From positions 1 to 64,000 of the forward strand of contig AAVT01000008.1 in NCBI GenBank assembly GCA_000169075.1: 64,000 nucleotides of DNA. The letters are read 5' to 3'. Below the pieces are notes generated by a model. That model worked only from the letters and a program-made list of their open reading frames with translations. It was not told the origin of the DNA and ran no database searches. Source of the DNA: a marine gamma proteobacterium HTCC2143. GTDB taxonomy: Bacteria > Pseudomonadota > Gammaproteobacteria > Pseudomonadales > Dasaniaceae. Position 1 is the stretch's first letter. The number at the start of each line of letters is the position of its first letter. A program made the position numbers and the translations under genes. Below are positions 28,311 to 37,591 of this stretch, in pieces.

Positions 28311-28802
28311 ATGATCAAACAGTTACTGGTAATCATGCTATTGCCATTTTGTAGCCCCGCACTGGCGCAGTATCCCGAATTAGCTGACCGGGTGCTGGTT
28401 GCCAAAGCCGAAAAAAAGCTCTACCTGATTAAAGATGGTGTCCCCTTCTTAGAGTTTCCGATTGCCTTAAGTCCTAAGCCCAGAGGGCATAAACGTGAAC
28501 AGGGTGACGAGCGAACACCCGAAGGTCGTTACATACTCGACTTTAAAAACCAGGACAGTGATTTTTACAAATCCATTCGTATTTCATACCCCAATCAACA
28601 GGACCTACATCGTGCCGAATTAAATGGTGTTGATCCTGGCGGCGCGATTATGATTCATGGAATGCCCAATGAGTCATCTCTGCCCGCCTCGCTAATCCAG
28701 CAATTTAACTGGACTGACGGCTGTATCGCGGTGACGAATGGAGCAATGGATGAAATTTGGGCCGCCGTAGAAACCGGAACACCGATTGAGATACAACCTT
28801 AG
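28311..28802 (+). CDS. L,D-transpeptidase (YkuD domain), minimal exported form
   Basis: Periplasmic cell-wall enzyme of 163 aa. A signal peptide (LLPFCSPALAQ) is followed directly by a YkuD domain: VLVAKAEKKLYL at the front and IMIHGMPN with His116. The active-site motif is TDGCIAVTN with Cys138. The usual His before Gly-Cys is Asp here; I have seen this TxGCIAVTN version in a compact subfamily. It could crosslink peptidoglycan or handle lipoprotein attachment. The next gene is a second transpeptidase. Confidence 0.83.
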   Translation: MIKQLLVIMLLPFCSPALAQYPELADRVLVAKAEKKLYLIKDGVPFLEFPIALSPKPRGHKREQGDERTPEGRYILDFKNQDSDFYKSIRISYPNQQDLHRAELNGVDPGGAIMIHGMPNESSLPASLIQQFNWTDGCIAVTNGAMDEIWAAVETGTPIEIQP

Positions 28803-28870
28803 ACATTCCGAATGGGCGGCTCCTCAAATAAGTAGCCACTTCGACATACTATCCACCAAGGCATTATCTA

Positions 28871-29827
28871 ATGATTAACCTGCGCTTTATTTCTATTGTC
28901 ACGCTCGCTCTATTTGGCAAGCTTGGTGTTGCAGAAATAGAGAACTCTTATTCTTATACATTAAGTAACAGTGATTTAGTCGGGCATAATCACTTTGTGA
29001 CAACCTCCGCAGATGACACTTTGGTTGATCTCGCTGCGCGTTATCAATTGGGTTATAACGTTATTCGCTCCGCCAATCCTGCTGTGGACCCATGGCTTCC
29101 CGGGGAAGGAACGCCTGTCGTACTGCCCATCAATGTTATTTTGCCCAATGCTGAACGCGAAGGCATCATTATCAATGTGCCGGAAATGCGACTCTATGCC
29201 TATGCTTCCAATGGCCCCAACCCTAGTAGCCGTGTCACTGTTCACCCTATTAGTGTCGGGCGCGGAGACTGGACTACACCCATCACTAAGACACGGGTAA
29301 CTGGTCGAGCCGAAAACCCCGATTGGTACCCGCCAAAATCTATTAGAGATGAACATGCGGCCCGCGGCGATACGTTGCCAACGAAAGTTTCTGCGGGACC
29401 TGATAATCCACTCGGCCGTTTTTTATTGATGCTCGATATTCCCAGCTATTTTATTCACGGCACTAACAAACCATTCGGTATCGGCATGCAGGTCACTCAC
29501 GGTTGTATTCGCATGTACCCTGACGACATTGAACAACTGGTTAAGCAAACACGGAACAACACACCCGTAACTATCGTCAACCAGACCTTCAAAACTGGCT
29601 GGTTTGAGCAACAACTCTATGTGGAAGTTCACCAGCCGCTAGAGGGCAGCAGTAATAACATAACAGCGACTAAGACGGCCTATATAAACGCGCTTGTGGC
29701 AGCGACCAATCAACGCCCCGAGACTGTTATCGACTGGGACACCCTTGACCAAGCTATTGATGAAGCCAGGGGGATACCTATAAGAGTTGGGTCGGCGCCG
29801 ATCGTTCAGACGGCGACGGGAGGATAA
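28871..29827 (+). CDS. L,D-transpeptidase with N-terminal LysM-like domain (YbiS/ErfK type)
   Basis: A 318-aa exported enzyme. After the signal there is a LysM-like segment (HFVTTSADDTLVDLAARYQL, then VIRSANP) at about residues 41-85. The YkuD domain has His196 in FIHGTNKPFG and the full active site THGCIRMYP with His210 and Cys212. This layout matches E. coli ErfK, YbiS and YcfS, which tie the C-terminal Lys of Braun lipoprotein to peptidoglycan. A matching lipoprotein gene lies 61 bases away on the opposite strand. Confidence 0.9.
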   Translation: MINLRFISIVTLALFGKLGVAEIENSYSYTLSNSDLVGHNHFVTTSADDTLVDLAARYQLGYNVIRSANPAVDPWLPGEGTPVVLPINVILPNAEREGIIINVPEMRLYAYASNGPNPSSRVTVHPISVGRGDWTTPITKTRVTGRAENPDWYPPKSIRDEHAARGDTLPTKVSAGPDNPLGRFLLMLDIPSYFIHGTNKPFGIGMQVTHGCIRMYPDDIEQLVKQTRNNTPVTIVNQTFKTGWFEQQLYVEVHQPLEGSSNNITATKTAYINALVAATNQRPETVIDWDTLDQAIDEARGIPIRVGSAPIVQTATGG

Positions 29828-29844
29828 AAAGAGGTGAAGGAGTT

Positions 29845-29868
29845 TCGGCCAACAATGTGGCTGGCCGA
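29845..29868. terminator. Bidirectional terminator-like hairpin between converging genes
   Basis: TCGGCCA and TGGCCGA form a 7-bp perfect stem around a 10-base loop. It sits in the 60 bases where the transpeptidase and lipoprotein genes converge. There is no clear T-run on either side. Confidence 0.45.
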
Positions 29869-29887
29869 GGGTGCTGTAGAAAAAGCC

Positions 29888-30166
29888 TTACTTTTCCATA
29901 GCCTTTTTGAAGGCACGATCAACTTTTTCATTCGCTTGATCAGCCGACGTCTGCGCAGCGTCAGCTGAGCTTTGTGCCGATCTAGCTGCCGCCATAGCGC
30001 TATCCGCAGTTCGTTGAGCACGCATCGCGGCTTCGGCTGCCATGGTCGCCGTGCTCTGGGCGTCTTCAGCCAACGCCTTAATTGCGTCCATCTGTGAGGT
30101 ATTTGCACAACCTGCAGCAACTATTATCACAGCGGTAACAGCCGACATTTTTAAAAACCCTTTCAT
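29888..30166 (-). CDS. lpp: Lpp/OprI-type alanine-rich outer membrane lipoprotein
   Basis: A 92-aa lipoprotein. The signal ends at the lipobox VAAGC (Cys20). The mature part is one long helix, very rich in alanine in heptad spacing (MAAEAAMRAQRTADSAMAAA), as in the alanine-zipper trimer of Pseudomonas OprI and Braun lipoprotein Lpp. It ends in KKAMEK, and the final Lys is the residue joined to peptidoglycan in Lpp. It probably tethers the outer membrane to the wall. It converges with two L,D-transpeptidase genes, one of the class that performs this attachment. Confidence 0.88.
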   Translation of the reverse strand: MKGFLKMSAVTAVIIVAAGCANTSQMDAIKALAEDAQSTATMAAEAAMRAQRTADSAMAAARSAQSSADAAQTSADQANEKVDRAFKKAMEK

Positions 30167-30422
30167 ATCTTACTCCTTGCTTTTGAAATACCGTGGAAGT
30201 GTGGACTTGACTACCCGCCGCAGCACAATACCCACGAATGGACCTTCAAATTAGCACGTTATAACCCTTTTTAAAATTGATTTAAGTCAGTTCTTTAGCC
30301 CGCCTATAGTCCATTATTATCAGATACTACCCCGAACCATAACAATAGCTCACCAAGTACGTTAGCCGCGATTTAGAGGTAACCTAATCCGTTTTTTCTC
30401 TTTAGGTCTAATTTGACGTATA

Positions 30423-32258
30423 ATGCAGGCACGCTTCAGAGCAACACGACTCAATCCACTTACTCACCAAGACAGTTATTTTCTTTTGAATTCTAAATCC
30501 AGTATCAGCAATGCACGCTTCCTACTCAGCTACCTGCTGCATCATAAAAAAACCTATGGCCTAGGTATCATATTAATATTCATCACCAACTGGCTAGCGG
30601 TCAATATCCCCGTGCATATTGGAATGAGCATTGACCTGCTCAGCGGCGAATTAGAACAAAATCAACAGGAGCTGCGCTATAACGTTGCCATTGTGATTGG
30701 CTTTGCGATTATGATGATTGCCACGCGTACTATTTCCCGTATTTTATTTTTTAACCCAGGAAGAGCCATAGAACGCGAACTGAAGAATGATGCCTTTGCC
30801 AAACTCACATTCATGCAGAACGATTTTTACAACAGCCACGAAACCGGAAAACTCATCTCAATTGTCAATAATGATATCAACGGTGTCAGGGCGTTAGCCG
30901 GTGTGGTATTACTACAAATCTTTAACATCACATTTGCGCTATCCCTTACGCCCGTTAAGATGTGGCAAATTTCTCCCTCTCTAACACTTTACTGTATTTT
31001 ACCGGTAGCTGTGACCTTTTACATTGCCCACCGGGCGATTGCATACATGCGAGAGATGACAAAAAGGCGTATGGAGGAGTTGCAAAGCCTCTCTAGTCAA
31101 ACCATTGGGATATTGTCAGGCATCGAGGAAATAAAATCCTATCAGGTGCAGCCATGGGCGGTGACAGAATTCGATGATCGCAATCAAGCCATTCTCCTCC
31201 GCTCCATCAAACTGGCAAGAATACGTACATTGGTCCTTCCTATTATTGCTTATACAGATCGCATCATGAAGGTGTTAATCCTGGCTATTGGTGGCAGCTA
31301 TCTGATACAGCAGGATTTAACCATTGGTGAACTCACAGCTTTGCTGTCCTACGCTACTTTATTGGCAATGCCATTTATTTCATTAGGAATGATTTTTTCA
31401 GCGTATCAAACGGGGATGGTAAGCCTGGAAAGTTTACGAAAAATTCTCGACCAATCGATACCTGATAGTGAGCTACATCATTTGGACGATACCGATAGGC
31501 AAACTCTGTTTAGCAAAGGTATTGAAATTAAAGACCTGAGTTACTGCTATCCCGGCGATGACGTCGCAACCCTTAAGCACCTCAGTTTCACTATACAGCC
31601 AGGTCAAACTTTGGGCATTCTTGGGCGGGTTGGTTCAGGCAAGACAACACTGGTCAACTGTTTAAATCGTTATCTGGACATTGATCCTGGCCACATATTT
31701 ATTGATGGACGAGACGTCAGCACTCTATCAAAAAGTGACTTGCGCAGTGCAGTACGCACCATAACCCAAGAACCTTTTTTGTTTTCTGATTCGGTAGCCA
31801 GCAACATCCGATTTGGCGGCAATAACAACGCTGAGGCGCTGAGCCTCGATACCGCATTGCGGCAGGGAGATATGCTGAAGGAAGTCAACCAATTCCCGAA
31901 CGGTAAAAATACCTTGGTGGGAGAAAAAGGCATCTTATTATCTGGAGGACAAAAACAGCGCCTAAGCCTCACTCGTGCGATGTATACACCCAGCAAGTTA
32001 ATGATCCTTGATAATGTTCTATCAGCTGTCGACAACAAAACAGAACGCTATCTACTCGACCAGATTTTCAATAAGTTGCGCAGTGAATGTACATTGATTG
32101 TTTCTCATCGAGCGAGCGTACTAGAGAAAGTTGATCATATTCTAGTACTGGAAGATGGTGAAATTGTTGCTCAGGGAAATCATCAAGCCCTTTTGAAAAC
32201 CTCTGATTTTTATCGCGAAACTTGGGAGTTACAGCAACATGGGGGCGAAAACGAATGA
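30423..32258 (+). CDS. Heterodimeric ABC exporter half-transporter, MdlA-like
   Basis: Fused membrane and ATPase half of an ABC exporter (611 aa from the ATG at 30423). Six membrane helices lie at about residues 40-330, then the nucleotide-binding domain with Walker A GRVGSGKTT (401-409) and signature LSGGQ (506-510). Walker B ends in LDN (Asn531), so the catalytic Glu is missing. Paired exporters normally have one such weakened site. The true start may lie later, for example a TTG at about 30487, because the first 25 residues look unlike family members and have no ribosome site. It overlaps the next gene by 4 bases. Confidence 0.87.
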   Translation: MQARFRATRLNPLTHQDSYFLLNSKSSISNARFLLSYLLHHKKTYGLGIILIFITNWLAVNIPVHIGMSIDLLSGELEQNQQELRYNVAIVIGFAIMMIATRTISRILFFNPGRAIERELKNDAFAKLTFMQNDFYNSHETGKLISIVNNDINGVRALAGVVLLQIFNITFALSLTPVKMWQISPSLTLYCILPVAVTFYIAHRAIAYMREMTKRRMEELQSLSSQTIGILSGIEEIKSYQVQPWAVTEFDDRNQAILLRSIKLARIRTLVLPIIAYTDRIMKVLILAIGGSYLIQQDLTIGELTALLSYATLLAMPFISLGMIFSAYQTGMVSLESLRKILDQSIPDSELHHLDDTDRQTLFSKGIEIKDLSYCYPGDDVATLKHLSFTIQPGQTLGILGRVGSGKTTLVNCLNRYLDIDPGHIFIDGRDVSTLSKSDLRSAVRTITQEPFLFSDSVASNIRFGGNNNAEALSLDTALRQGDMLKEVNQFPNGKNTLVGEKGILLSGGQKQRLSLTRAMYTPSKLMILDNVLSAVDNKTERYLLDQIFNKLRSECTLIVSHRASVLEKVDHILVLEDGEIVAQGNHQALLKTSDFYRETWELQQHGGENE

Positions 32259-34090
32259 CTGACCCCAATCATGTCCATAGAGAAAAAACAGCACCGTCTG
32301 CCGACTCTGCACCTACACAAGCTCCATCAGGAAACACTCCAGCACATTTTGACTGGCCGTTAATCAAGCGCTTTATCAGTTTTCTAAAGCCTCACAAAAA
32401 AGATGTAATACTAGGTATTGCCTTCATCCCGTTTTCCGTTGTGTTTAGCGTGCTTTATCCATGGTTGATCATGAAAACAATCGATGAACAGCTAATTCCG
32501 GGCGAACTTGATGGTTTATGGTTCTGGGTTATCGGATTGCTAGCGGTATTGGTCGCCAATTATATCAGCGATGCCGTTTACAATTATTCATTACAAAAAG
32601 CCGCGCAAAAAGCCATTCTCGATTTACGCACGGTTATGTTTAATCGCGTACTACACTTCCCCAGGCACTACTTTGATAAAACGCCCATGGGGGTCACTTT
32701 AACTCGACTGACAAGTGACCTTGAAGCGATTAACGAATCCTTTGCCCAAGGATTTCTCAACATGGTGCGTGACTTACTTATCACGGTGGCGCTGTTGATA
32801 TTTCTGGCGACTATTAGCTGGCGACTGACTTTAGTATTGATGTTGATTGGGCCGTTGATTTACTACATTACAGAAAAACTTCGAGGTTTAATGCGCGAAG
32901 CTTTTGTCAAATCAAGGCAGGTATTGTCAGACGGCACTGGCTATTTGCAAGAATGCCTCACGGGTATTAAAACAGTCCAACTTTATCGTGCCGAAGAAGA
33001 GGTGCAACGAAAATATCAGCAATATACCCGCAGCTTTCACCACGCTCAGACGAAGTCGAATCTTTACGACTCAGCGCTTTATTCAATTATCGAAGGTGTA
33101 ACAACGGTCAGTCTGGGTTTGATTATCTGGTATGGGTCAGGAGAAATATTAACCGCGACAATCAGTGTTGGCGTATTAGTTGGATTTATCAATACACTCG
33201 ACAAAATATTTGTGCCCATACGTGACTTTACTTCTCAGCTGGCATCCATTCAACGAGCGCTTGCCGCTTTACAACATATCGAAGAAGTCTTCCAACATCC
33301 ATTGGAAGAAGACACATTGACATCGCTCGTAGAGACACGCTCTGAGGGTTATTTTGATCAATTTGAATCACTCATATTCGACGACGTTTATTTCAGCTAT
33401 AGCGAAGATGGCCCACAAGTTCTAAAAGGCATTTCCTTTACTTTGAACAAAGGAGAAAAAATCGCTTTAGTCGGGAAAACTGGTTCAGGTAAGTCAACCA
33501 TCCTTCGATTACTCACCAAAACCTATGATAACTATCAGGGCTCAATCACGCTAAATGGTGTGGAGTTATCGACTATTCCGAAACCAATTGTTCGGAATTT
33601 CTTTTCGCTGATGCAGCAGGAAGTCTTCCTCTTCAACCAGACTATTGCATTCAATATAGGCTTAGGGCGACATGATATAACCGATAAAGACATTGTGGAT
33701 GCTGCAAACTATGTCTACGCCAATGAATTCATTGACCAGCTACCTGACGCTTACGAGTTCCAGTGCCGCAATAACGGTAGTAATCTATCCGTTGGTCAGG
33801 CGCAGCTAATTGCTTTCGCCAGAGCGATCGCTGGTGGCAGTGAAGTAATCATGTTGGACGAAGCGACCAGCTCTGTTGATTCCGTTACTGAACAGCTTAT
33901 CCAACGCGCCATTGATCACGTTTTCATGGAAAAAACCGTCATCGCCATCGCGCATCGACTGAGTACCATCCAACACTCCGATCTAATATTGGTATTAACT
34001 GATGGCGTTATACAGGAACGAGGCACACACCAAACGTTAGTCGCGGCTGGCGGCATCTATGCAAATCTAGTGGAAGAAAAGACTTCATAA
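32255..34090 (+). CDS. Heterodimeric ABC exporter half-transporter, MdlB-like
   Basis: Partner half-transporter (611 aa from ATG 32255, which overlaps the previous stop as ATGA). Membrane domain at about residues 45-340. Nucleotide-binding domain with Walker A GKTGSGKST (407-415), Walker B MLDEATSS (Glu536 intact), and a changed signature LSVGQ (511-515). The intact Walker B here pairs with the intact LSGGQ of the first subunit to make the one competent ATP site, and the two altered motifs make the weak site. Substrate unknown; E. coli MdlAB is also poorly defined. Confidence 0.9.
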   Translation: MTDPNHVHREKTAPSADSAPTQAPSGNTPAHFDWPLIKRFISFLKPHKKDVILGIAFIPFSVVFSVLYPWLIMKTIDEQLIPGELDGLWFWVIGLLAVLVANYISDAVYNYSLQKAAQKAILDLRTVMFNRVLHFPRHYFDKTPMGVTLTRLTSDLEAINESFAQGFLNMVRDLLITVALLIFLATISWRLTLVLMLIGPLIYYITEKLRGLMREAFVKSRQVLSDGTGYLQECLTGIKTVQLYRAEEEVQRKYQQYTRSFHHAQTKSNLYDSALYSIIEGVTTVSLGLIIWYGSGEILTATISVGVLVGFINTLDKIFVPIRDFTSQLASIQRALAALQHIEEVFQHPLEEDTLTSLVETRSEGYFDQFESLIFDDVYFSYSEDGPQVLKGISFTLNKGEKIALVGKTGSGKSTILRLLTKTYDNYQGSITLNGVELSTIPKPIVRNFFSLMQQEVFLFNQTIAFNIGLGRHDITDKDIVDAANYVYANEFIDQLPDAYEFQCRNNGSNLSVGQAQLIAFARAIAGGSEVIMLDEATSSVDSVTEQLIQRAIDHVFMEKTVIAIAHRLSTIQHSDLILVLTDGVIQERGTHQTLVAAGGIYANLVEEKTS

Positions 34091-34255
34091 CAACCGACCC
34101 AGGTCAACATAGCAAGATTTGGCGATATCTGGGTGCTGAAGAGCTTCGGTTCGTGGCCTATACACGTCGGGCGGGCATAAGAGCCAATTATACCGACACA
34201 AACAACCTGTGCAGGCTCGATAGCCAGCATTCAAACTGTCCGAATATAGAAGATC

Positions 34256-37200
34256 TTAGACCCGCAGCTCTGCTTCACTGTTATCATCATCCTGTGACCG
34301 ATCTTTACCACGCCAGCGGTGAAAATCTTCCAGGATGATATAACCCGAGGGCACAACCAGTAGCGTCACTACCGTTGCAAACAACACCCCGAAGGCCAGA
34401 GAAACAGCCATGGGAACAAGAAACTGCGCCTGCACACTCTGATTGAACATCAGCGGCATTAGTCCAACAAATGTTGTCATTGAGGTCAAGACAATGGGCC
34501 GACAACGGGATACTGCAGATTCAATGACCGCTTCATGAAAAGACATCCCTGCTGCTCGTCGAGTATTAACATTATGCACCAGCACCAAACTGGAGTTTAC
34601 GACAACACCAGACGCCGCAATAACCCCCATCACTGACATCATCGCCAGCCCAGACACCAGATCAAAGGTCTTCATTATCTGATGTCCCCATATAGCACCA
34701 CAAAAGGCGAAGGGAATAACACTCATAATAATGAGCGGCTGCGTGTACGATTTTAGTGGTATTGCCAGCAGACCATAGATAACAAACAGAGCAATGAAAA
34801 ATAGCGGTATTAAGCTTTGAACGGACTCGCTTTGTTCTCTCTGCTCACCTTCAAGACTGTATTTTATCCGCGGAAAATCGCCAAGGATATCATCAAGAGA
34901 ACCCCCTCTAAGATCCGCTAACACTTCATTTGCAGTAATTTGGGTACGGTCGACATCAGCGATGACGTTCACAACCCGCTGCCTGTTAGCTCTTTTTATG
35001 GATGAAAACCCCCGTCCCAGCTCTGCGCTGGCTACGGTTTCAAACGGCACTTCAAAGCCATCCTCAGTTCTGATACGCATTTGACGCAATGTACCTATTG
35101 ATTCTCGCTCATCTTGTGAGTACCGCACCATAACCCGAACATCGTCTCGTCCACGCTGTATACGCTGCGCTTCTTCGCCGTAAAATGCTTGACGCACTTG
35201 CCGCGCAAGATTTCCCAGCGATAAGCCGAGTGCCTCACCGGAGGGCGACATATCCAGTTTAAGCTCTTGCTTGCCGGCCCGGAAACTATCGGTAATATCG
35301 ATCACACCAGGATATTCCGCTAACTTATTGCGCAGCCGCTCTGCTGCTATTCGCAACTCATCAACATTGTTACCTTCCAACTGAATATCGATCGCATTAC
35401 CAACAGTGAAGAGCGAAGTACTGAATTTCAGCTCTACGGCCCCCGGAATCTGGCCGACTCTGTCCCGCCAGATGTTTGCAACTTCTCGAGTTTCAAGTGA
35501 CCGCGTTTGGCTGGGCGTTAGCTGTAGGGTGACTTCACCAATATGGCTACCGCTTCCACCAGCGCCCGCTCCTGGATCTACCCCAACACCTGAACCGCCG
35601 CCAGGCTGACTGCCTACCGCCGATAATATATGAGTAACCGGTGGTGCTGACGGAAAATCGTTAGCCAGCTCAGCGGCTAACTGCTGGGCAATCTGTTCCA
35701 TCTGTATGACTGCTTGATTGGTAACTTCAACGGGCGTTCCAAGCGGCATCGTCAGCTGGGCAATGGCTTGATCAGACTCCAATGGAGGAAAGAAGGAAAA
35801 AGGTAAGCGCCCGCTACCGACAATTCCGATAGCAGAGAGAAACGCTACAAACGCTATTGCGATTACTGTGTAACGGACACCAATTGCAGCGTTAACAGCA
35901 CCGCGAAAACGCGTATCGATTAGCCGCTCCATCTTATCGGAAAAACCCTGCTGCATATCGATGAGCTTTTCTGCCACCGGCTTTGCGTAACCTAGATAAT
36001 TAAACAGATAGAGCACTGCAAACAGGACGATGGCCATCTGCAGGTAACTAGGTAAATCCCAGGCGAACTCCGAAAAAGCAATAGCCGCAATCGGAAACAC
36101 CAATAGGCCGATTTCAGACACGGGTTTCTCTACATTTTGATGTCCCAAATGAGAGGGCAAAACCAGCTGCGACTCAATCAACGAAAACACTAGGCAACTC
36201 ATAACAACCGAGGCAATCACCGTAGAGATTTGGCCCATACTTCCAGGCGCCAGTACTAGTGGCACGAAGGCCACCATCGTCGTCAACACACCAAATATGA
36301 CGGGCACCGAGACTGCCTGGGCGCCGCGAATAGAACCTTCTAAGAGGGATTCGTGTTTCTGCTGATGGGAATGGATACTCTCGCCCACAACCACTGCATC
36401 ATCAACCAAAATACCCAATACCAAAATAAATCCAAATAAAGAGATGGCATCAATCGAAAAACCCAAATATGACACCAGTATCAGAGAACCCAAAAAAGCG
36501 ACCGGTACACCAACACTTACCCAAAATGCGAGACGTGGTCGTAAAAACATCGCCAACAGCAACAACACCATGAGAAAGCCCTGCCGAGCACTCCCTAATA
36601 ATGTTTCTAAACGATCTTTGAGCAACTTGGAACCATCGTTCCACACCGTCAGTTCAACTCCTTCTGGCAACGTTAAAGCTGAAGTTTCCAAATACGCTTT
36701 AACTGTTCTATCAATTTCAATGATGTCCTGCTCACCAATTCGAGAGACCCGAATAAGGGCAGCTGGCTTGCCATCAAAACGCAGCAATTGGTCTGTGTCC
36801 TGAAATCCGTCAACGACGGTTGCAACATCTTTTAAGTAAAGACGTGTACCATCAGCGCGAGTAAACAATAATAAATCGCCAAATTCGTCACCCCAATATG
36901 CTTGGCCTTTGGTTCGCAGCAATATTTCTCCGCCCGCCGTTTTAATGGACCCCCCGGGCAAGTCCAGAGACCGCTCTCTTACCGCCTTAGCCACCTCATC
37001 GAAGGTCAAGCCATGGCGTCTCAAAGAAATTTCGGATACCTCGATTGAGACCTCGTAAGGGCGGGTATTCCTTAATTCAACCTGAGTCACGCCTGATAAT
37101 GCAGCAATATCGTCCCTAACTTGTTGGCCCAGTATCTTAAGCGTCCGCTCATCCTCAGGGCCGGTAATCGCTATATCCAGCACAGGTCTTACGACCGACA

Positions 37201-37591
37201 CCAATGTAACAATAGGCTGCTCTGTCTCCTCAGGAAACGTATCTATCGCATCAACACGGCTTTTAACATCGTCAAGTGCTTTTGATTCATCGGCGCTTTC
37301 AAACAATTCAACCTGAACCGAGCAGAGGCCCTCGTTTGCGGTAGAATTGATTTTTTTTATTCCCTCAATGCCTTCCAGCTCTTCCTCAACACGAATACAA
37401 ACGCCCTGTTCAACTTCCTCCGGCGCGGCCCCCAGATACGGTACCGCAATCGTAATAATCGGCACGTCTAAATCCGGGAAGGACTTTTGTGGAATATTTG
37501 CTAACGATGCTAAACCCGCGAGTATGATCAGAATCATCAAAAGGTTGGCAGCAATATGATTATTGGCAAACCATGCAATGATAGTTTTCAT
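34256..37591 (-). CDS. RND efflux transporter with extra hydrophobic segments
   Basis: AcrB/HAE1-type proton-driven exporter, 1111 aa, about 80 longer than usual. The proton-relay pair Asp397-Asp398 is intact in GILVDDAVVVGES. Two features are unusual. Residues 494-535 hold two extra hydrophobic stretches between the first helix block and the segment before helix 7. Residues 661-682 form a glycine-rich linker (GGGSGVGVDPGAGAGGSG) in the second periplasmic loop. The closing helices (SGVVVNSSLVLVHNVN, AFGVLFATVVTLLVVPSGY) are normal. Its ATG overlaps the adaptor stop by 4 bases, so both are one operon. Confidence 0.92.
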   Translation of the reverse strand: MKTIIAWFANNHIAANLLMILIILAGLASLANIPQKSFPDLDVPIITIAVPYLGAAPEEVEQGVCIRVEEELEGIEGIKKINSTANEGLCSVQVELFESADESKALDDVKSRVDAIDTFPEETEQPIVTLVSVVRPVLDIAITGPEDERTLKILGQQVRDDIAALSGVTQVELRNTRPYEVSIEVSEISLRRHGLTFDEVAKAVRERSLDLPGGSIKTAGGEILLRTKGQAYWGDEFGDLLLFTRADGTRLYLKDVATVVDGFQDTDQLLRFDGKPAALIRVSRIGEQDIIEIDRTVKAYLETSALTLPEGVELTVWNDGSKLLKDRLETLLGSARQGFLMVLLLLAMFLRPRLAFWVSVGVPVAFLGSLILVSYLGFSIDAISLFGFILVLGILVDDAVVVGESIHSHQQKHESLLEGSIRGAQAVSVPVIFGVLTTMVAFVPLVLAPGSMGQISTVIASVVMSCLVFSLIESQLVLPSHLGHQNVEKPVSEIGLLVFPIAAIAFSEFAWDLPSYLQMAIVLFAVLYLFNYLGYAKPVAEKLIDMQQGFSDKMERLIDTRFRGAVNAAIGVRYTVIAIAFVAFLSAIGIVGSGRLPFSFFPPLESDQAIAQLTMPLGTPVEVTNQAVIQMEQIAQQLAAELANDFPSAPPVTHILSAVGSQPGGGSGVGVDPGAGAGGSGSHIGEVTLQLTPSQTRSLETREVANIWRDRVGQIPGAVELKFSTSLFTVGNAIDIQLEGNNVDELRIAAERLRNKLAEYPGVIDITDSFRAGKQELKLDMSPSGEALGLSLGNLARQVRQAFYGEEAQRIQRGRDDVRVMVRYSQDERESIGTLRQMRIRTEDGFEVPFETVASAELGRGFSSIKRANRQRVVNVIADVDRTQITANEVLADLRGGSLDDILGDFPRIKYSLEGEQREQSESVQSLIPLFFIALFVIYGLLAIPLKSYTQPLIIMSVIPFAFCGAIWGHQIMKTFDLVSGLAMMSVMGVIAASGVVVNSSLVLVHNVNTRRAAGMSFHEAVIESAVSRCRPIVLTSMTTFVGLMPLMFNQSVQAQFLVPMAVSLAFGVLFATVVTLLVVPSGYIILEDFHRWRGKDRSQDDDNSEAELRV

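Noticed and set aside
29888..30120. Minus-strand open frame of 104 codons overlapping the lipoprotein gene (29806-30120)
   Set aside because: Arg/Leu-rich sequence read out of frame over the alanine-rich lipoprotein, which has a lipobox and clear homology.
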